From Arcanobacterium pinnipediorum (GTDB lineage Bacteria > Actinomycetota > Actinomycetes > Actinomycetales > Actinomycetaceae), in contig NZ_CP099547.1 in assembly GCF_023973165.1 (NCBI RefSeq), positions 992,001-1,056,000 on the forward strand: a stretch of DNA of 64,000 nt. Reading direction: 5' to 3'. Positions 56,166-64,000 of this stretch are shown one piece after another. The position numbers were made by a program, and so were the translations under genes. The notes under the pieces were generated by a model. It saw only the letters and a program-made list of their open reading frames with translations, did not search any database and was not told the origin of the DNA. Position 1 is the stretch's first letter. Every line of letters begins with the position of its first letter.

Positions 56166-57726
56166 AGATTCCTTCTACCCACCATTTTCCATCTTGTCGA
56201 TAACTCAAAAAGGCAATACCATCGCATACGAATTGCGACCATGCTCGGTAATAATGTTGCTCTGCACTCCACCAGCCTTCGGTATGCAACCATGGTCCGG
56301 CAATCTTTATTACTGAGTATTTACGGTTTCGAAAATAAATTGCAATGCCGTCTACTAACTCGCATTTTCCACTGCATACGATCATTGCCTCCTTGCTAAC
56401 AGCGCATGGGGCACCGCATCGACATACACAAGAAATTTCTTCAGGTTTTTCAAGTATGACTGCTGGCCATGGGCGCGGGAGTTCGCCACTCCACTGGCAA
56501 TTTTTCGCCACTTTCGTGTGCGTTCCCCACTGCTGAATTCCATAGGCTTGGCGTGGGTAGCGCCCGCCAAGATATCTTCCAATCTGTACCCCGCTATCAC
56601 CTATCAAGCTACGCACTCGATCAATTACTCGTTGAACGTTACGATGTTCTTCACCTTCGTCACCCCATAATGTTTGTTGTGCTAATCCAGATGGTCGAAA
56701 ATTGTAGGCAGTAATAACTATCTGAGTAATACCCACACCATCATTATCTGGCGTGGTATCTACATCGCGTAGTTGACCTAGCCATGCCGTTAATTGCCAG
56801 CGTATGCGCTGAGATATACCTTTAATATCGATACTTTCCATCGACCATATTTGTTCTTTTTCTACTCCATCACTGAGGGTGATCCGCACGAGTAAATCAT
56901 CTGCCATGACGTTTCGATACCTGAGTTTTTCTGCCATATCAAAGGCAAGAGATTGACCTAGAAAAGCAATATGATCGAGATGCGAAACTGGTGTATCTAA
57001 CACGCGCTCAATAGTTTCACTTTCTGGCGCATGGAAATATGGTGGACAAGGATCGCTTCCTTCTAAAAGTTGGAGAATCTCTACACCGGTTTTACCGAAT
57101 CGTGCTATAAAATTTTGACGTGGAATTTGGCGAATATCGCCAAGCGATCTATACCCCAAAAGTTGAGCTAACTCAACAAATTCTCGCATTCGTTGATACT
57201 TTTCGCGTGGGAAATATGGTTGAATGATTCTTTCTATTGGCAGGTGATCAACCACATCTTCTATGTTCTGAGTTGCGCTATCTTGCCAACTAGCAGCAAC
57301 AGCTGCGAAAACCCCAGGAGCGAAACCGATATGAGCTTCGAAGTCCACTCCCGCGATATCGCCAATAAGTTGCTCTGCTAGGGTGGAGCAGTCAACTGTT
57401 GCCGAGCATGGGAAAACGATAAGCCCCGGTTGAACAAGTGCGCAATGTAGAACATGGCGTTGCACGATTTCACATATTTCGTCACTGAGTCGATTACTAA
57501 GTGACATATTTTCTGCGATCACCGTTACCGATGATTGTGCGCTTGCTCTGTGACGCGACATACCCACATGAACATTAAGTAGCTGCGCCGGTTGGTTAAC
57601 TGCGATAACCTCTTGGTTACGGACAACTGCTACCGCAGCTAGAAGATCGCAATTTTTCTCGTGCATTGCCACCGCGATATCCCATTGCGGAATCCACACT
57701 GCTCCATATATCACGCTCCACACCAC
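56158..57726 (-). CDS. imuB: ImuB, catalytically inactive Y-family polymerase-like protein
   Basis: Adapter of the mutasome that links DnaE2 to the sliding clamp. At 522 residues it has a Y-family fold (FGKTGVEILQLLEGSDP; SHLDHIAFLGQSLAFDM), but the N-terminus reads VWIPQWDIAVAMHEKN, lacking the DMDAFFASVE-like metal site, as in known ImuB. The C-terminal half includes the WAEQHYYRAWSQ-like region typical of the family. The start may be GTG at 57726 or GTG at 57714, the latter overlapping the imuA stop by four bases. Confidence 0.9.
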   Translation of the reverse strand: MVWSVIYGAVWIPQWDIAVAMHEKNCDLLAAVAVVRNQEVIAVNQPAQLLNVHVGMSRHRASAQSSVTVIAENMSLSNRLSDEICEIVQRHVLHCALVQPGLIVFPCSATVDCSTLAEQLIGDIAGVDFEAHIGFAPGVFAAVAASWQDSATQNIEDVVDHLPIERIIQPYFPREKYQRMREFVELAQLLGYRSLGDIRQIPRQNFIARFGKTGVEILQLLEGSDPCPPYFHAPESETIERVLDTPVSHLDHIAFLGQSLAFDMAEKLRYRNVMADDLLVRITLSDGVEKEQIWSMESIDIKGISQRIRWQLTAWLGQLRDVDTTPDNDGVGITQIVITAYNFRPSGLAQQTLWGDEGEEHRNVQRVIDRVRSLIGDSGVQIGRYLGGRYPRQAYGIQQWGTHTKVAKNCQWSGELPRPWPAVILEKPEEISCVCRCGAPCAVSKEAMIVCSGKCELVDGIAIYFRNRKYSVIKIAGPWLHTEGWWSAEQHYYRAWSQFVCDGIAFLSYRQDGKWWVEGIYE

Positions 57727-58352
57727 CCTTTTTTAGAAAAATTCACGCATGTGCTACCTGCACGCGACGTAATCTCGTAATCGATGCCGCAAATAGGACC
57801 AATCTCAGTTATCCCGGTAGCTTCCCGTAAAACGCTTCCATGAATCTCACGTATCGTGGCGTCAATGTGTTGACTACTGCCCTGCCATGATCCCCAGCTC
57901 ACAACTACGCATCGGCGCGAGCGTGCTTTTCTCTCCAACGTTCGCTGATACTTTTTAGGAACAAGAGAACTGGACACGATAACAACCGAACATCCGTCAA
58001 TCAAACTTGAAAGAACTGCGTTTAGCTCATGTTTGACATCGGTAATCGCAATACATTTTTCAGTCCGAATTCCACTTTTTAGTGCAACATCCCAACTCCA
58101 TTCCGGAATCCCAACATGAGCCACCCAACCACCGTACTCAGCGATTATTCCCCCAACTAACATGCACACTGCTAATGAACCCGATAATTCAATGACGCTT
58201 CCGTAGTTAATGCCATGCGGGAACACTGCTGATAAGTAGTGCGGAACTCGGTAGACTGATTCGTCATTATCGTAGGGAGTTACTGACCGTACTCCAGTAT
58301 GAATCTCCGCTTGCTTCAACACATCGCGCGCCAAGGCTAGCCGGTTGGGCAT
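57711..58352 (-). CDS. ImuA'-like SOS mutasome component
   Basis: First gene of the cassette. The ATG at 58352 (MPNRLALARDVL) has AGGGGG upstream; the longer frame crosses the LexA box. The 213-residue product has a RecA-like beta-alpha layout but no Walker A lysine (ELSGSLAVCMLVGG), which fits ImuA', known to act with ImuB and DnaE2. Assignment rests mostly on position and the SIDGCSVVIVSS-type core. Together the three genes form a damage-inducible translesion unit. Confidence 0.85.
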   Translation of the reverse strand: MPNRLALARDVLKQAEIHTGVRSVTPYDNDESVYRVPHYLSAVFPHGINYGSVIELSGSLAVCMLVGGIIAEYGGWVAHVGIPEWSWDVALKSGIRTEKCIAITDVKHELNAVLSSLIDGCSVVIVSSSLVPKKYQRTLERKARSRRCVVVSWGSWQGSSQHIDATIREIHGSVLREATGITEIGPICGIDYEITSRAGSTCVNFSKKGWCGA

Positions 58353-58364
58353 CTCATCCCCCTT

Positions 58365-58380
58365 TCGAACATCTGTTCGA
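58365..58380 (-). promoter_or_regulatory. LexA (SOS) box of the imuA'-imuB-dnaE2 operon
   Basis: A perfect palindrome TCGAACATCTGTTCGA matches the actinobacterial LexA consensus TCGAACN4GTTCGA. It lies 12 bases before the imuA' start, with a plausible -10 TAGTAT immediately upstream on the minus strand. LexA bound here would block the start of transcription. The divergent trmL begins only 58 bases away. Confidence 0.93.
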
Positions 58381-58438
58381 TATACTATCGCGAATCTCCC
58401 ACATAAAACCATTGACGTTTTTGCGATATTCTTAAGAG

Positions 58439-58915
58439 ATGTTAAATTTCGTTTTTCATGAGCCAAAAATTCCTGGAAATACCGGCAATGCCATCCGCTT
58501 AGCCGCCTGCACCGGCGCTCGTTTGCACCTAATTGAGCCATTAGCTTTCAATTTCGACGACGCACATCTGCGTCGTGCCGGATTGGACTACCACGATTTA
58601 GCCGACCTCGTCATACACCCAAATTGGGAGGCAACAAAAGCCTATTTTGGCGAGAATTGCCGAGTATTTGCCTTCACATCACATACTGAAAATAACTATG
58701 CCGATGAACGTTATCGCGATGGCGATGTGCTACTTTTTGGCGCCGAACCCACCGGACTGCCAGATGACGTACTCAACGATCCATATCTAACCAAGCACCT
58801 AAGAATCCCTATGCTTGCAGGCCGACGGTCGCTTAACTTAGCTAATAGTGCTTCCATTGCACTCTACGAAGCCTGGCGTCAGCTCGGATTTAATGCCGCT
58901 GCACCAATTTCATAA
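58439..58915 (+). CDS. trmL: tRNA (cytidine/uridine(34)-2'-O)-methyltransferase TrmL
   Basis: SpoU-type knotted methyltransferase of 158 residues that methylates the ribose of wobble nucleotide 34 in tRNA-Leu. Motif 1 PGNTGNAIRLAA (about residues 12-23), motif 2 LFGAEPTGLP and motif 3 RIPMLAGRRSLNLANSAS are complete. It has no N-terminal RNA-binding extension, which is right for TrmL. It is followed by a short XRE regulator. Confidence 0.95.
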   Translation: MLNFVFHEPKIPGNTGNAIRLAACTGARLHLIEPLAFNFDDAHLRRAGLDYHDLADLVIHPNWEATKAYFGENCRVFAFTSHTENNYADERYRDGDVLLFGAEPTGLPDDVLNDPYLTKHLRIPMLAGRRSLNLANSASIALYEAWRQLGFNAAAPIS

Positions 58916-58952
58916 CACAAAACATCATCCTGTTAAAAAACTCACTAACCCA

Positions 58953-58989
58953 TGCCGGGTATACCCCCCTGACTTTTGCCGGGTATACC
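58953..58989 (+). promoter_or_regulatory. Twin palindromic operators upstream of the XRE gene
   Basis: Two identical 13-base sites TGCCGGGTATACC, at 58953-58965 and 58977-58989, lie 24 bases apart. Each contains the palindrome GGTATACC. They end 14 bases before the XRE start codon, as expected for autoregulation by a dimeric helix-turn-helix protein binding two turns apart. Confidence 0.75.
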
Positions 58990-59003
58990 TCAATGCTAGA
59001 AAC

Positions 59004-59303
59004 ATGATTGAACATTCATACGCAGAACGCATTTTAGGAACAATTCTCGGCAAGACTTTAGTCGCCCGTCGCAAAGAACTAGGCATGACTCAAGAAGAGG
59101 TCGCCCACAAGGCACAGATTAACCGAGAACACTACCAGCAAATGGAATACGGCCGATCAGATCGTAAACGCAATTCTCCACTCAATCCGAAACTCGGCAC
59201 GCTTATACGGCTTGCAAATGCATTACGGATGCCAGTAGAAGAATTGTTACGCGATGCTATCGCAGCCTATGAGGAAGCTAAAAAGCACGAAGACCTATAC
59301 TAA
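59004..59303 (+). CDS. XRE-family helix-turn-helix regulator
   Basis: A 99-residue protein that is almost all one DNA-binding domain: KTLVARRKELGMTQEEVAHKAQINREHYQQME forms the five-helix XRE fold at about residues 13-75. It has an insertion SDRKRNSPLNPK before the fourth helix. A short acidic-basic tail follows. It has no other domain, so it acts as a simple repressor or activator, probably of its own gene. I see no partner toxin. It overlaps the convergent methyltransferase by four bases. Confidence 0.85.
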   Translation: MIEHSYAERILGTILGKTLVARRKELGMTQEEVAHKAQINREHYQQMEYGRSDRKRNSPLNPKLGTLIRLANALRMPVEELLRDAIAAYEEAKKHEDLY

Positions 59304-60145
59304 CGAACCCGCAACTCCCACGCGGCAACAGCTCCAGCAGCGGCAACGTTTAACGAATCAACTCCGCCTGCCATGGGGATGACCACCGCGTGATCCGAAT
59401 GGGCGATCGTCGCATTGCTTAAGCCATCTCCTTCAGTTCCTAAGATAAGAGCAACTTTGGAATCCGGAGCACTGACTTCAGGTAACTGTGCGAACTGGTC
59501 GAGCGTTAGCGCATCCTCACGCAAAGCAAGGGAAGCCGTGATCCAGCCACGCTCTTTCAAAATCTGCATTGAGCGTGGCCAGTGATCAATGCGGGTCCAT
59601 GGCACTTGGAAAACTGTACCCATCGATACTCGCACCGCGCGTCGATACAATGGGTCAGATGCGGAATCGGTCAATAACACCGCGTCAAATCCAAGTGCGG
59701 CTATTGATCGGAACACTGCACCAACATTTGTGTGATTAACAAGGTTTTCTAAAACAACGATACGACGTGCAGAACTATGTGCGCCGATAAGACTATCGAG
59801 TGCTGGTAACGGCGGTCTGTTCATCGATGCTAAAGCCCCTCGGTGGACATGAAAACCGGTCAGCTCTTCAATAAGTTCCTCGCTGGCAACATATACTGCA
59901 ACTGCGCCACCGTCACGAGCTCCAGTCGCCTTTTCAATAATAGGCTGTAGGGGTTGGAGCCACCGCTCAGACATAATAAACGAGCGTGGCATATGACCGG
60001 CATTAATCGCGCGTGCAATAACTTTATCGCCTTCGGCGATATACAACCCACGTTCAGCTTCAAGGCTTTTACGCAACGCCACATCTGTTAACGACGTATA
60101 GTCGTTTAACCGGGGATCTTCTAAAGATTCTAACTCGATAATCAC
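59300..60145 (-). CDS. SpoU/TrmH-family RNA 2'-O-methyltransferase
   Basis: A 281-residue SPOUT enzyme. An N-terminal substrate-binding domain (AEGDKVIARAINAG) precedes the knotted domain with motif 1 NLVNHTNVGAVFRS, motif 2 LILGTEGDGLSNA and motif 3 VVIPMAGGVDSLNVAAAG. It probably methylates rRNA or tRNA ribose; the exact nucleotide is unknown. The GTG at 60145 is chosen over a longer frame that would cross the terminator hairpin. Confidence 0.9.
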   Translation of the reverse strand: MIIELESLEDPRLNDYTSLTDVALRKSLEAERGLYIAEGDKVIARAINAGHMPRSFIMSERWLQPLQPIIEKATGARDGGAVAVYVASEELIEELTGFHVHRGALASMNRPPLPALDSLIGAHSSARRIVVLENLVNHTNVGAVFRSIAALGFDAVLLTDSASDPLYRRAVRVSMGTVFQVPWTRIDHWPRSMQILKERGWITASLALREDALTLDQFAQLPEVSAPDSKVALILGTEGDGLSNATIAHSDHAVVIPMAGGVDSLNVAAAGAVAAWELRVR

Positions 60146-60161
60146 AGCCTCTAGTGTACAA

Positions 60162-60200
60162 AAGACTCCCCACCACAATCAGTATGCGGTGGGGAGTCTT
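60162..60200 (-). terminator. Terminator after qmcA
   Basis: A 13-bp perfect stem (60162-60174 with 60188-60200) with a 13-nt loop, 32 bases after the qmcA stop and followed on the minus strand by TTGT. It separates the qmcA unit from the downstream methyltransferase. Confidence 0.82.
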
Positions 60201-60232
60201 CTATCTCAAAACTGGTGGACGGCACTCAAAGG

Positions 60233-61279
60233 TTAACGCCCAGATTCTTCGACTACCTCATTTGCCCGATCTGCCTCGCCCTTAGCATCAGCAAGTGCAT
60301 CTTCGGTGTTTTGCAAATTCGTTTCAGCTAACGAGGAAGCAAATTCGGCATCGTCAAGCCCGCTGAAATCAACTTTGACATCGTCATCACCTTTTCCGGC
60401 AAATCCTGCGGTGACGGCGTTGAGCGCGGCAGTGAGTTCGGTTGGCACAATCCATAGCTTCGACGACGAAGACTCAGCAATTTGCGGCAACATCTTCAAG
60501 TATTCGTACGAGAGCAACTTCGGATCGGCATTGCCGCGATGAATAGCATCGAAAACTTGGAGAATAGCACGCGATTCGCCTTGAGCTTCAAGAATAGCTG
60601 CCTGTGCTTGGCCTTCAGCTCGCAGAATTTGTGACTGCTTTTCACCTTCAGCTGTCAAAATTGCTGACTGCTTAATACCTTCGGCAGTCAAAATAGCTGC
60701 ACGACGATCACGTTCGGCTTTCATTTGCTGTTCCATAGCAGATTGGACCGTAGCAGGCGGATCAATTGCTTTTAGTTCAACTCGTGAAACACGAATTCCC
60801 CATCGGCCAGTAGCCTCATCGAGTACACCACGAAGTTGCCCATTAATTTGGTCACGGCCAGTTAAGGCTTGCTCCATATCCATCGAGCCGATGATATTAC
60901 GGAGGGTAGTTACTGCCAGTTGCTCGATTGCCGCCATCGGATTAGCAATTTCGTAGGTAGCAGCTTCTGGTTGAGTGACCTGGTAGTAGATGACGGTATC
61001 AATATTTACGACGATATTATCGGAAGTGATAACCGGCTGGGGAGGAAATGGAACAACTTGTTCGCGCATATCGATGCGCTGGCGCACCGAATCAATAAAC
61101 GGAACTAAGAAATGTAGCCCAGGCTTGAGCGTCTTGTGGTATTTACCAAGCCGTTCAATAATAACGGTATATCCTTGATGGACCTGGATCACTGCCCGCC
61201 ATATTGCTACAAAAATAAATAGTGCAACTAAGGCGAGAACAGCGAGAAGAATAATAGATGAAATCGCAATTGTTTCCAT
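60233..61279 (-). CDS. SPFH/Band 7 membrane-associated protein (QmcA-like)
   Basis: Stomatin-type scaffold of 348 residues. One N-terminal membrane helix (ISSIILLAVLALVALFIFVA) is followed by the SPFH domain (VHQGYTVIIERLGKYHKTL onward to about residue 200). The segment AEGEKQSQILRAEGQAQAAILEAQGES forms a long amphipathic helix. The C-terminal 60 residues are charged. It follows nfeD by 25 bases; SPFH and NfeD proteins usually act as pairs at membrane microdomains and in membrane quality control. Confidence 0.93.
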   Translation of the reverse strand: METIAISSIILLAVLALVALFIFVAIWRAVIQVHQGYTVIIERLGKYHKTLKPGLHFLVPFIDSVRQRIDMREQVVPFPPQPVITSDNIVVNIDTVIYYQVTQPEAATYEIANPMAAIEQLAVTTLRNIIGSMDMEQALTGRDQINGQLRGVLDEATGRWGIRVSRVELKAIDPPATVQSAMEQQMKAERDRRAAILTAEGIKQSAILTAEGEKQSQILRAEGQAQAAILEAQGESRAILQVFDAIHRGNADPKLLSYEYLKMLPQIAESSSSKLWIVPTELTAALNAVTAGFAGKGDDDVKVDFSGLDDAEFASSLAETNLQNTEDALADAKGEADRANEVVEESGR

Positions 61280-61304
61280 TATCGATTCGCCTTTCTATAA
61301 AAAT

Positions 61305-61724
61305 TTATGCGGGTACGACGACGACTTGTGCGCCTTGAACTGCGGTAATTACTACTGTTGTGCCTGCTTCAATAGGCTCATGTGAGCTTACTGCACTCCA
61401 GGTATCGCCACCTATTTTTACTTGGCCACTGGTCGCATCAACGCGAGTAAGAGCTGTTGCGTTTTGCCCGGTTAATGCGTACACATTTGATTCATTGTTA
61501 GATGAATTGTTGATATGGCGACGAACCCACGGACGAACGAGAATAAGTAGAACTGTAGATACCACAGCAAAGGCAATGACTTGAACAACAAGTCCGGCCC
61601 CTAACGCAGAACTTAGGGTAGCAACAAGCGCGCCACCTGCAACCATTGTGAACGTAAAATCCACGGTCAGCATTTCTAAAATTAGCAAGACAACGAAAAT
61701 ACTTGCCCAAATTCCCCAAGCCAT
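61305..61724 (-). CDS. NfeD-like membrane protein
   Basis: Partner of the SPFH protein. I chose the ATG at 61724 (MAWGIWASIF), with AAAGGG five bases upstream, over the one at 61745. Three membrane helices (about residues 4-75) precede a C-terminal OB-fold domain (GQNATALTRVDATSGQVKIGGDTW). The product has 139 residues and lacks the N-terminal protease domain, so it is the short NfeD form. It is the first gene of the nfeD-qmcA unit. Confidence 0.92.
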   Translation of the reverse strand: MAWGIWASIFVVLLILEMLTVDFTFTMVAGGALVATLSSALGAGLVVQVIAFAVVSTVLLILVRPWVRRHINNSSNNESNVYALTGQNATALTRVDATSGQVKIGGDTWSAVSSHEPIEAGTTVVITAVQGAQVVVVPA

Positions 61725-61805
61725 TTTTGCCCTTTCTTCGGACATACTGTTACATTAAGTTTACCAAACGCAACGAAGGATACCAATAACATCCTCAACG
61801 GCAAC

Positions 61806-62591
61806 TTAACGGCGCACACTTGCAAAATATCGCCCATTGGCGTGACTGAGCTGTGCTGGTAGTCCAAAAAGTTCAGAGATATTGGCTTCCGTAATAACTG
61901 AAGGAATCTCTCCGGCAGCAAAAACACGTCCGTCTTTAACAAGGAGGGCATGAGTGAAACCTTGCGGGATTTCTTCAACGTGGTGAGTTACCATCACCAT
62001 CACAGGTGAATAAGGTGCCCGAGCAAGATCTTCTAACGTCACAATGAGCTGTTCTCGGCCACCGAAATCTAGGCCGGCTAACGGCTCATCGAGAATGAGT
62101 ATTTCCGGATCTGGCATAAGTGCACGGGCAATACCAACGCGCTTTCGCTCTCCAGAAGAGATACGCGCAAATCCCCGCTCAGCTAACGATTCTACGCCAA
62201 GTGTTGCTAACAAGCCACGGGCGCGATCACTATCTTCGGCGTCGTAGTCTTCAGTCCACGTTGCGCTACGTCCATAGGCGGCCGTGCGAACGACGTCGAG
62301 AACTTTTTCTCGACCAGAAATGCGCGCGTCAATCCCGGCAGAAGCCACCCCAACCATCGACTTAAGTTCGCGCAAATCCGTATCAGTAGTTGTTTCTCCT
62401 ATAATTTCCACTGTTCCGGTCGTGGGCAGTGACCAGCCAGAAATGAGTGAAACGAGCGTTGTTTTACCTGCTCCATTTGGCCCAAGTATCACCCAATGCT
62501 CACCTTCGTTAACGTGCCACGAAACATCAGACAGGATAGACGCCTGGTCACGCACAACAGAAACGTTATTTACCTTTAACACATCACTCAT
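61806..62591 (-). CDS. ABC transporter ATP-binding protein without permease
   Basis: A single nucleotide-binding subunit of 261 residues. Walker A GPNGAGKTTLV (about residues 38-48), signature ISSGERKRVG, Walker B ILILDEPLAGLD and the H-loop VTHHVEEI are complete. No membrane subunit or binding protein is adjacent. Its sequence resembles the ModF-like or YlmA-type stand-alone group, so a role in translation or regulation, or a distant partner, is possible. Confidence 0.9.
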   Translation of the reverse strand: MSDVLKVNNVSVVRDQASILSDVSWHVNEGEHWVILGPNGAGKTTLVSLISGWSLPTTGTVEIIGETTTDTDLRELKSMVGVASAGIDARISGREKVLDVVRTAAYGRSATWTEDYDAEDSDRARGLLATLGVESLAERGFARISSGERKRVGIARALMPDPEILILDEPLAGLDFGGREQLIVTLEDLARAPYSPVMVMVTHHVEEIPQGFTHALLVKDGRVFAAGEIPSVITEANISELFGLPAQLSHANGRYFASVRR

Positions 62592-62629
62592 GTTTTATCT
62601 TTAACCTCATCTAGTGTCACGGATATGGT

Positions 62630-63853
62630 TTAACGTGCCAAAATTTCGTTATAAAATGCCATCGTCTTGACGGCAATAGATTCCCAAGAGAAATGTTCTT
62701 CTGTTCTCTTTCGCCCAGCTAAGCCCATCTGAGAAGCTCTAGCTGGGTCAGAAACCATCTCAGCAAGTGCCATGCCGAGATCGCGTTCGAAAGTTTGGGG
62801 ATCGAGCGGAGTACCAGTTCCATCATTCATCTGTTCGATCGGCACAAGCGTGCCAGTCACGCCATCTTCAATACAATCAGGGATTCCCCCGGTGTTTGTT
62901 CCAACGACCGGCAATCCCATCGCCATCGCTTCCAAATTAACGATTCCCAACGGCTCATAGATCGATGGGGTGACAAAGGTCGTTGAGCAAGCTAGGAGTT
63001 GCTGGATCTGTGTTCGTGGAAGGTGTTGATCAATCCATACAATCCCAGAACGCTTATCTTGTAATTCTTGGACTAGCTCGCGAGTTTGCGCCAATATTTC
63101 TGGCGTATCTGGAGCACCGGCACACAAAATCACCTGGACGTCATCGGGGACGTAGTGCAAAGCGCGTAATAAACCAGGCACGCCTTTTTGCCGAGTAATC
63201 CGCCCAACGAAAATAATAGTTGGCTTATCCGGGTCAAGATTATATGAGGCCATATATTGACGTGCCTGATCGAGTTCCTCATCGGTTTGCGGTGCTTTCC
63301 AGGCCTGAAGATCAATCCCGTTGTGAATAACATGCACCTTATCCGGATCAAGCTCGCGATAGCAAGAAATGATATCTTCACGCATGGCGTGCGAGACGGC
63401 GATGATACCGTCTGCTCCCTCATAGGCAGTTTTTTCTGCCCACAAGGAAAGATTGTAGCCGCCGCCGAGTTGCTCACGTTTCCATGGGCGCAACGGTTCT
63501 AAAGAATGTGCGGAAATAACGTGTGGCACCTCATGGAGTAGCCCAGCCCAATGCCCGGCCATATTGGCATACCAAGTGTGGGAATGAACGATATCGGTGC
63601 CGCTAACTGCACCGGCCATCGCCAAATCCACCCCGAAAGTCTTTAGCGCACTATTGCGCCCTTCGAGCTCGTCAAGATAGTTATATCCCGAAACGTTGAT
63701 AGGATCATACTCGCCATCTGGGCGCGGACCATCAAAGGCATGGACATGCACATCTGCGTGCTTGGCCAAGACCTGAGATAGTTCAGCAACATGGACTCCT
63801 GCCCCACCATAAATATGTGGCGGAAATTCTCGAGTCAATAGATCTACGCGCAT
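62630..63853 (-). CDS. glgA: Glycogen synthase (GT4, actinobacterial GlgA/GlgM type)
   Basis: GT-B glycosyltransferase of 407 residues. The N-terminal domain has GGAGVHVAELSQ (about residues 17-28) and the C-terminal domain the EX7E motif EPLGIVNLEAMAMGLPVVG. Actinobacterial members annotated glgA or glgM (Rv1212c) use ADP-glucose and in mycobacteria make maltose 1-phosphate as well as glycogen. An AAGGAAAG site precedes the ATG. In relatives glgC is divergent just upstream, which would be outside the window. Confidence 0.93.
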   Translation of the reverse strand: MRVDLLTREFPPHIYGGAGVHVAELSQVLAKHADVHVHAFDGPRPDGEYDPINVSGYNYLDELEGRNSALKTFGVDLAMAGAVSGTDIVHSHTWYANMAGHWAGLLHEVPHVISAHSLEPLRPWKREQLGGGYNLSLWAEKTAYEGADGIIAVSHAMREDIISCYRELDPDKVHVIHNGIDLQAWKAPQTDEELDQARQYMASYNLDPDKPTIIFVGRITRQKGVPGLLRALHYVPDDVQVILCAGAPDTPEILAQTRELVQELQDKRSGIVWIDQHLPRTQIQQLLACSTTFVTPSIYEPLGIVNLEAMAMGLPVVGTNTGGIPDCIEDGVTGTLVPIEQMNDGTGTPLDPQTFERDLGMALAEMVSDPARASQMGLAGRKRTEEHFSWESIAVKTMAFYNEILAR

Positions 63854-64000
63854 GATCTTTCCTTTCGCTATATCCTTCTTCTAACAATATCGCGAATCAC
63901 GCCGTTAAGCGCGGAAGCTACGCCAGAGGTTTATTTTCGCCACGCTCCTGCATCGATTATCGCTAGGTTTGAAACTCCTTAGAGATAATTGTGTAAAAGC
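63854..64000. other. Upstream region of glgA, no gene seen
   Basis: The 147 bases to the window edge hold no convincing open frame. They should contain the glgA promoter and possibly that of a divergent gene beyond the edge. A small inverted repeat (CCGTTAAGCGCGG area near 63900) was too short to call. Confidence 0.5.

Noticed and set aside
63854..64000. Start of a divergent glgC
   Set aside because: No open frame with a convincing start is visible before the window ends.

Overview
The window is a gene-dense actinobacterial chromosome segment. A complete pupylation module (trmI, arc, dop, pup, pafA), WhiA, an ANTAR response regulator of the PdtaR type, a ParA/ScpA/ScpB/RluB/Cmk/Der operon and an actinobacterial GT4 glycogen synthase together point to Actinomycetota. 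The base composition looks close to 50% GC by eye, low for the phylum. With no 20S proteasome genes in the pupylation locus, this suggests a member of Actinomycetaceae such as an Arcanobacterium-like organism. That genus-level guess is inference, not proof.

Layout: 1-1.7 kb is the N-terminal part of aminopeptidase N, cut by the window edge, followed by tRNA-Pro(GGG). 1.9-3.2 kb is the only clearly abnormal stretch. It has almost no credible genes and carries several tandem-repeat arrays of 21, 22 and 26 bp plus a perfect 23-bp inverted repeat, and is followed by an unrecognised 205-residue gene. 3.9-10.1 kb is der-cmk-rluB-scpB-scpA-parA-xerD (chromosome segregation and translation maintenance), divergent from tkt. 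12.5-16.0 kb holds gap, pgk, tpiA and secG, with strong hairpins between the units. 16.2-23.2 kb is whiA, rapZ, uvrC and uvrA, without the yvcK gene usually found between rapZ and whiA.

23.3-30.5 kb holds a YciI-like protein, an SBF-type transporter, a decayed MFS transporter fragment, a TerC protein behind a yybP-ykoY-type (manganese) riboswitch, uvrB, an intact MFS transporter flanked by imperfect direct repeats, and coaE. Then come rpsA, a methyltransferase, polA, a thioesterase, pdtaR, tRNA-Leu(CAA), pyk, lgt and a tandem FKBP-like membrane protein that is translationally coupled to pafA. The pupylation locus (40.4-46.2 kb) is dop-pup-pafA with no prcBA, and its ARC ATPase lacks the usual proteasome-docking C-terminus.

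46.3-52.9 kb holds RecB-like nuclease, HAD phosphatase, uppP, an aldo/keto-reductase-like protein with an eroded active site, an acidic-tailed small protein, aroE, tRNA-Leu(GAG), a MazG-like protein and two small coupled genes. 53.0-58.4 kb is the SOS mutasome imuA'-imuB-dnaE2 behind a perfect LexA box. The right end has two SpoU-type methyltransferases around a small XRE regulator with twin palindromic operators, then qmcA-nfeD, an orphan ABC ATPase and glgA.

Most genes are housekeeping and in expected order. The best leads are the repeat-dense island at 2.2-3.1 kb, the proteasome-free pupylation locus with its FKBP-like partner, the riboswitch that appears to occlude the terC ribosome binding site, and the MFS gene/pseudogene pair with flanking repeats.
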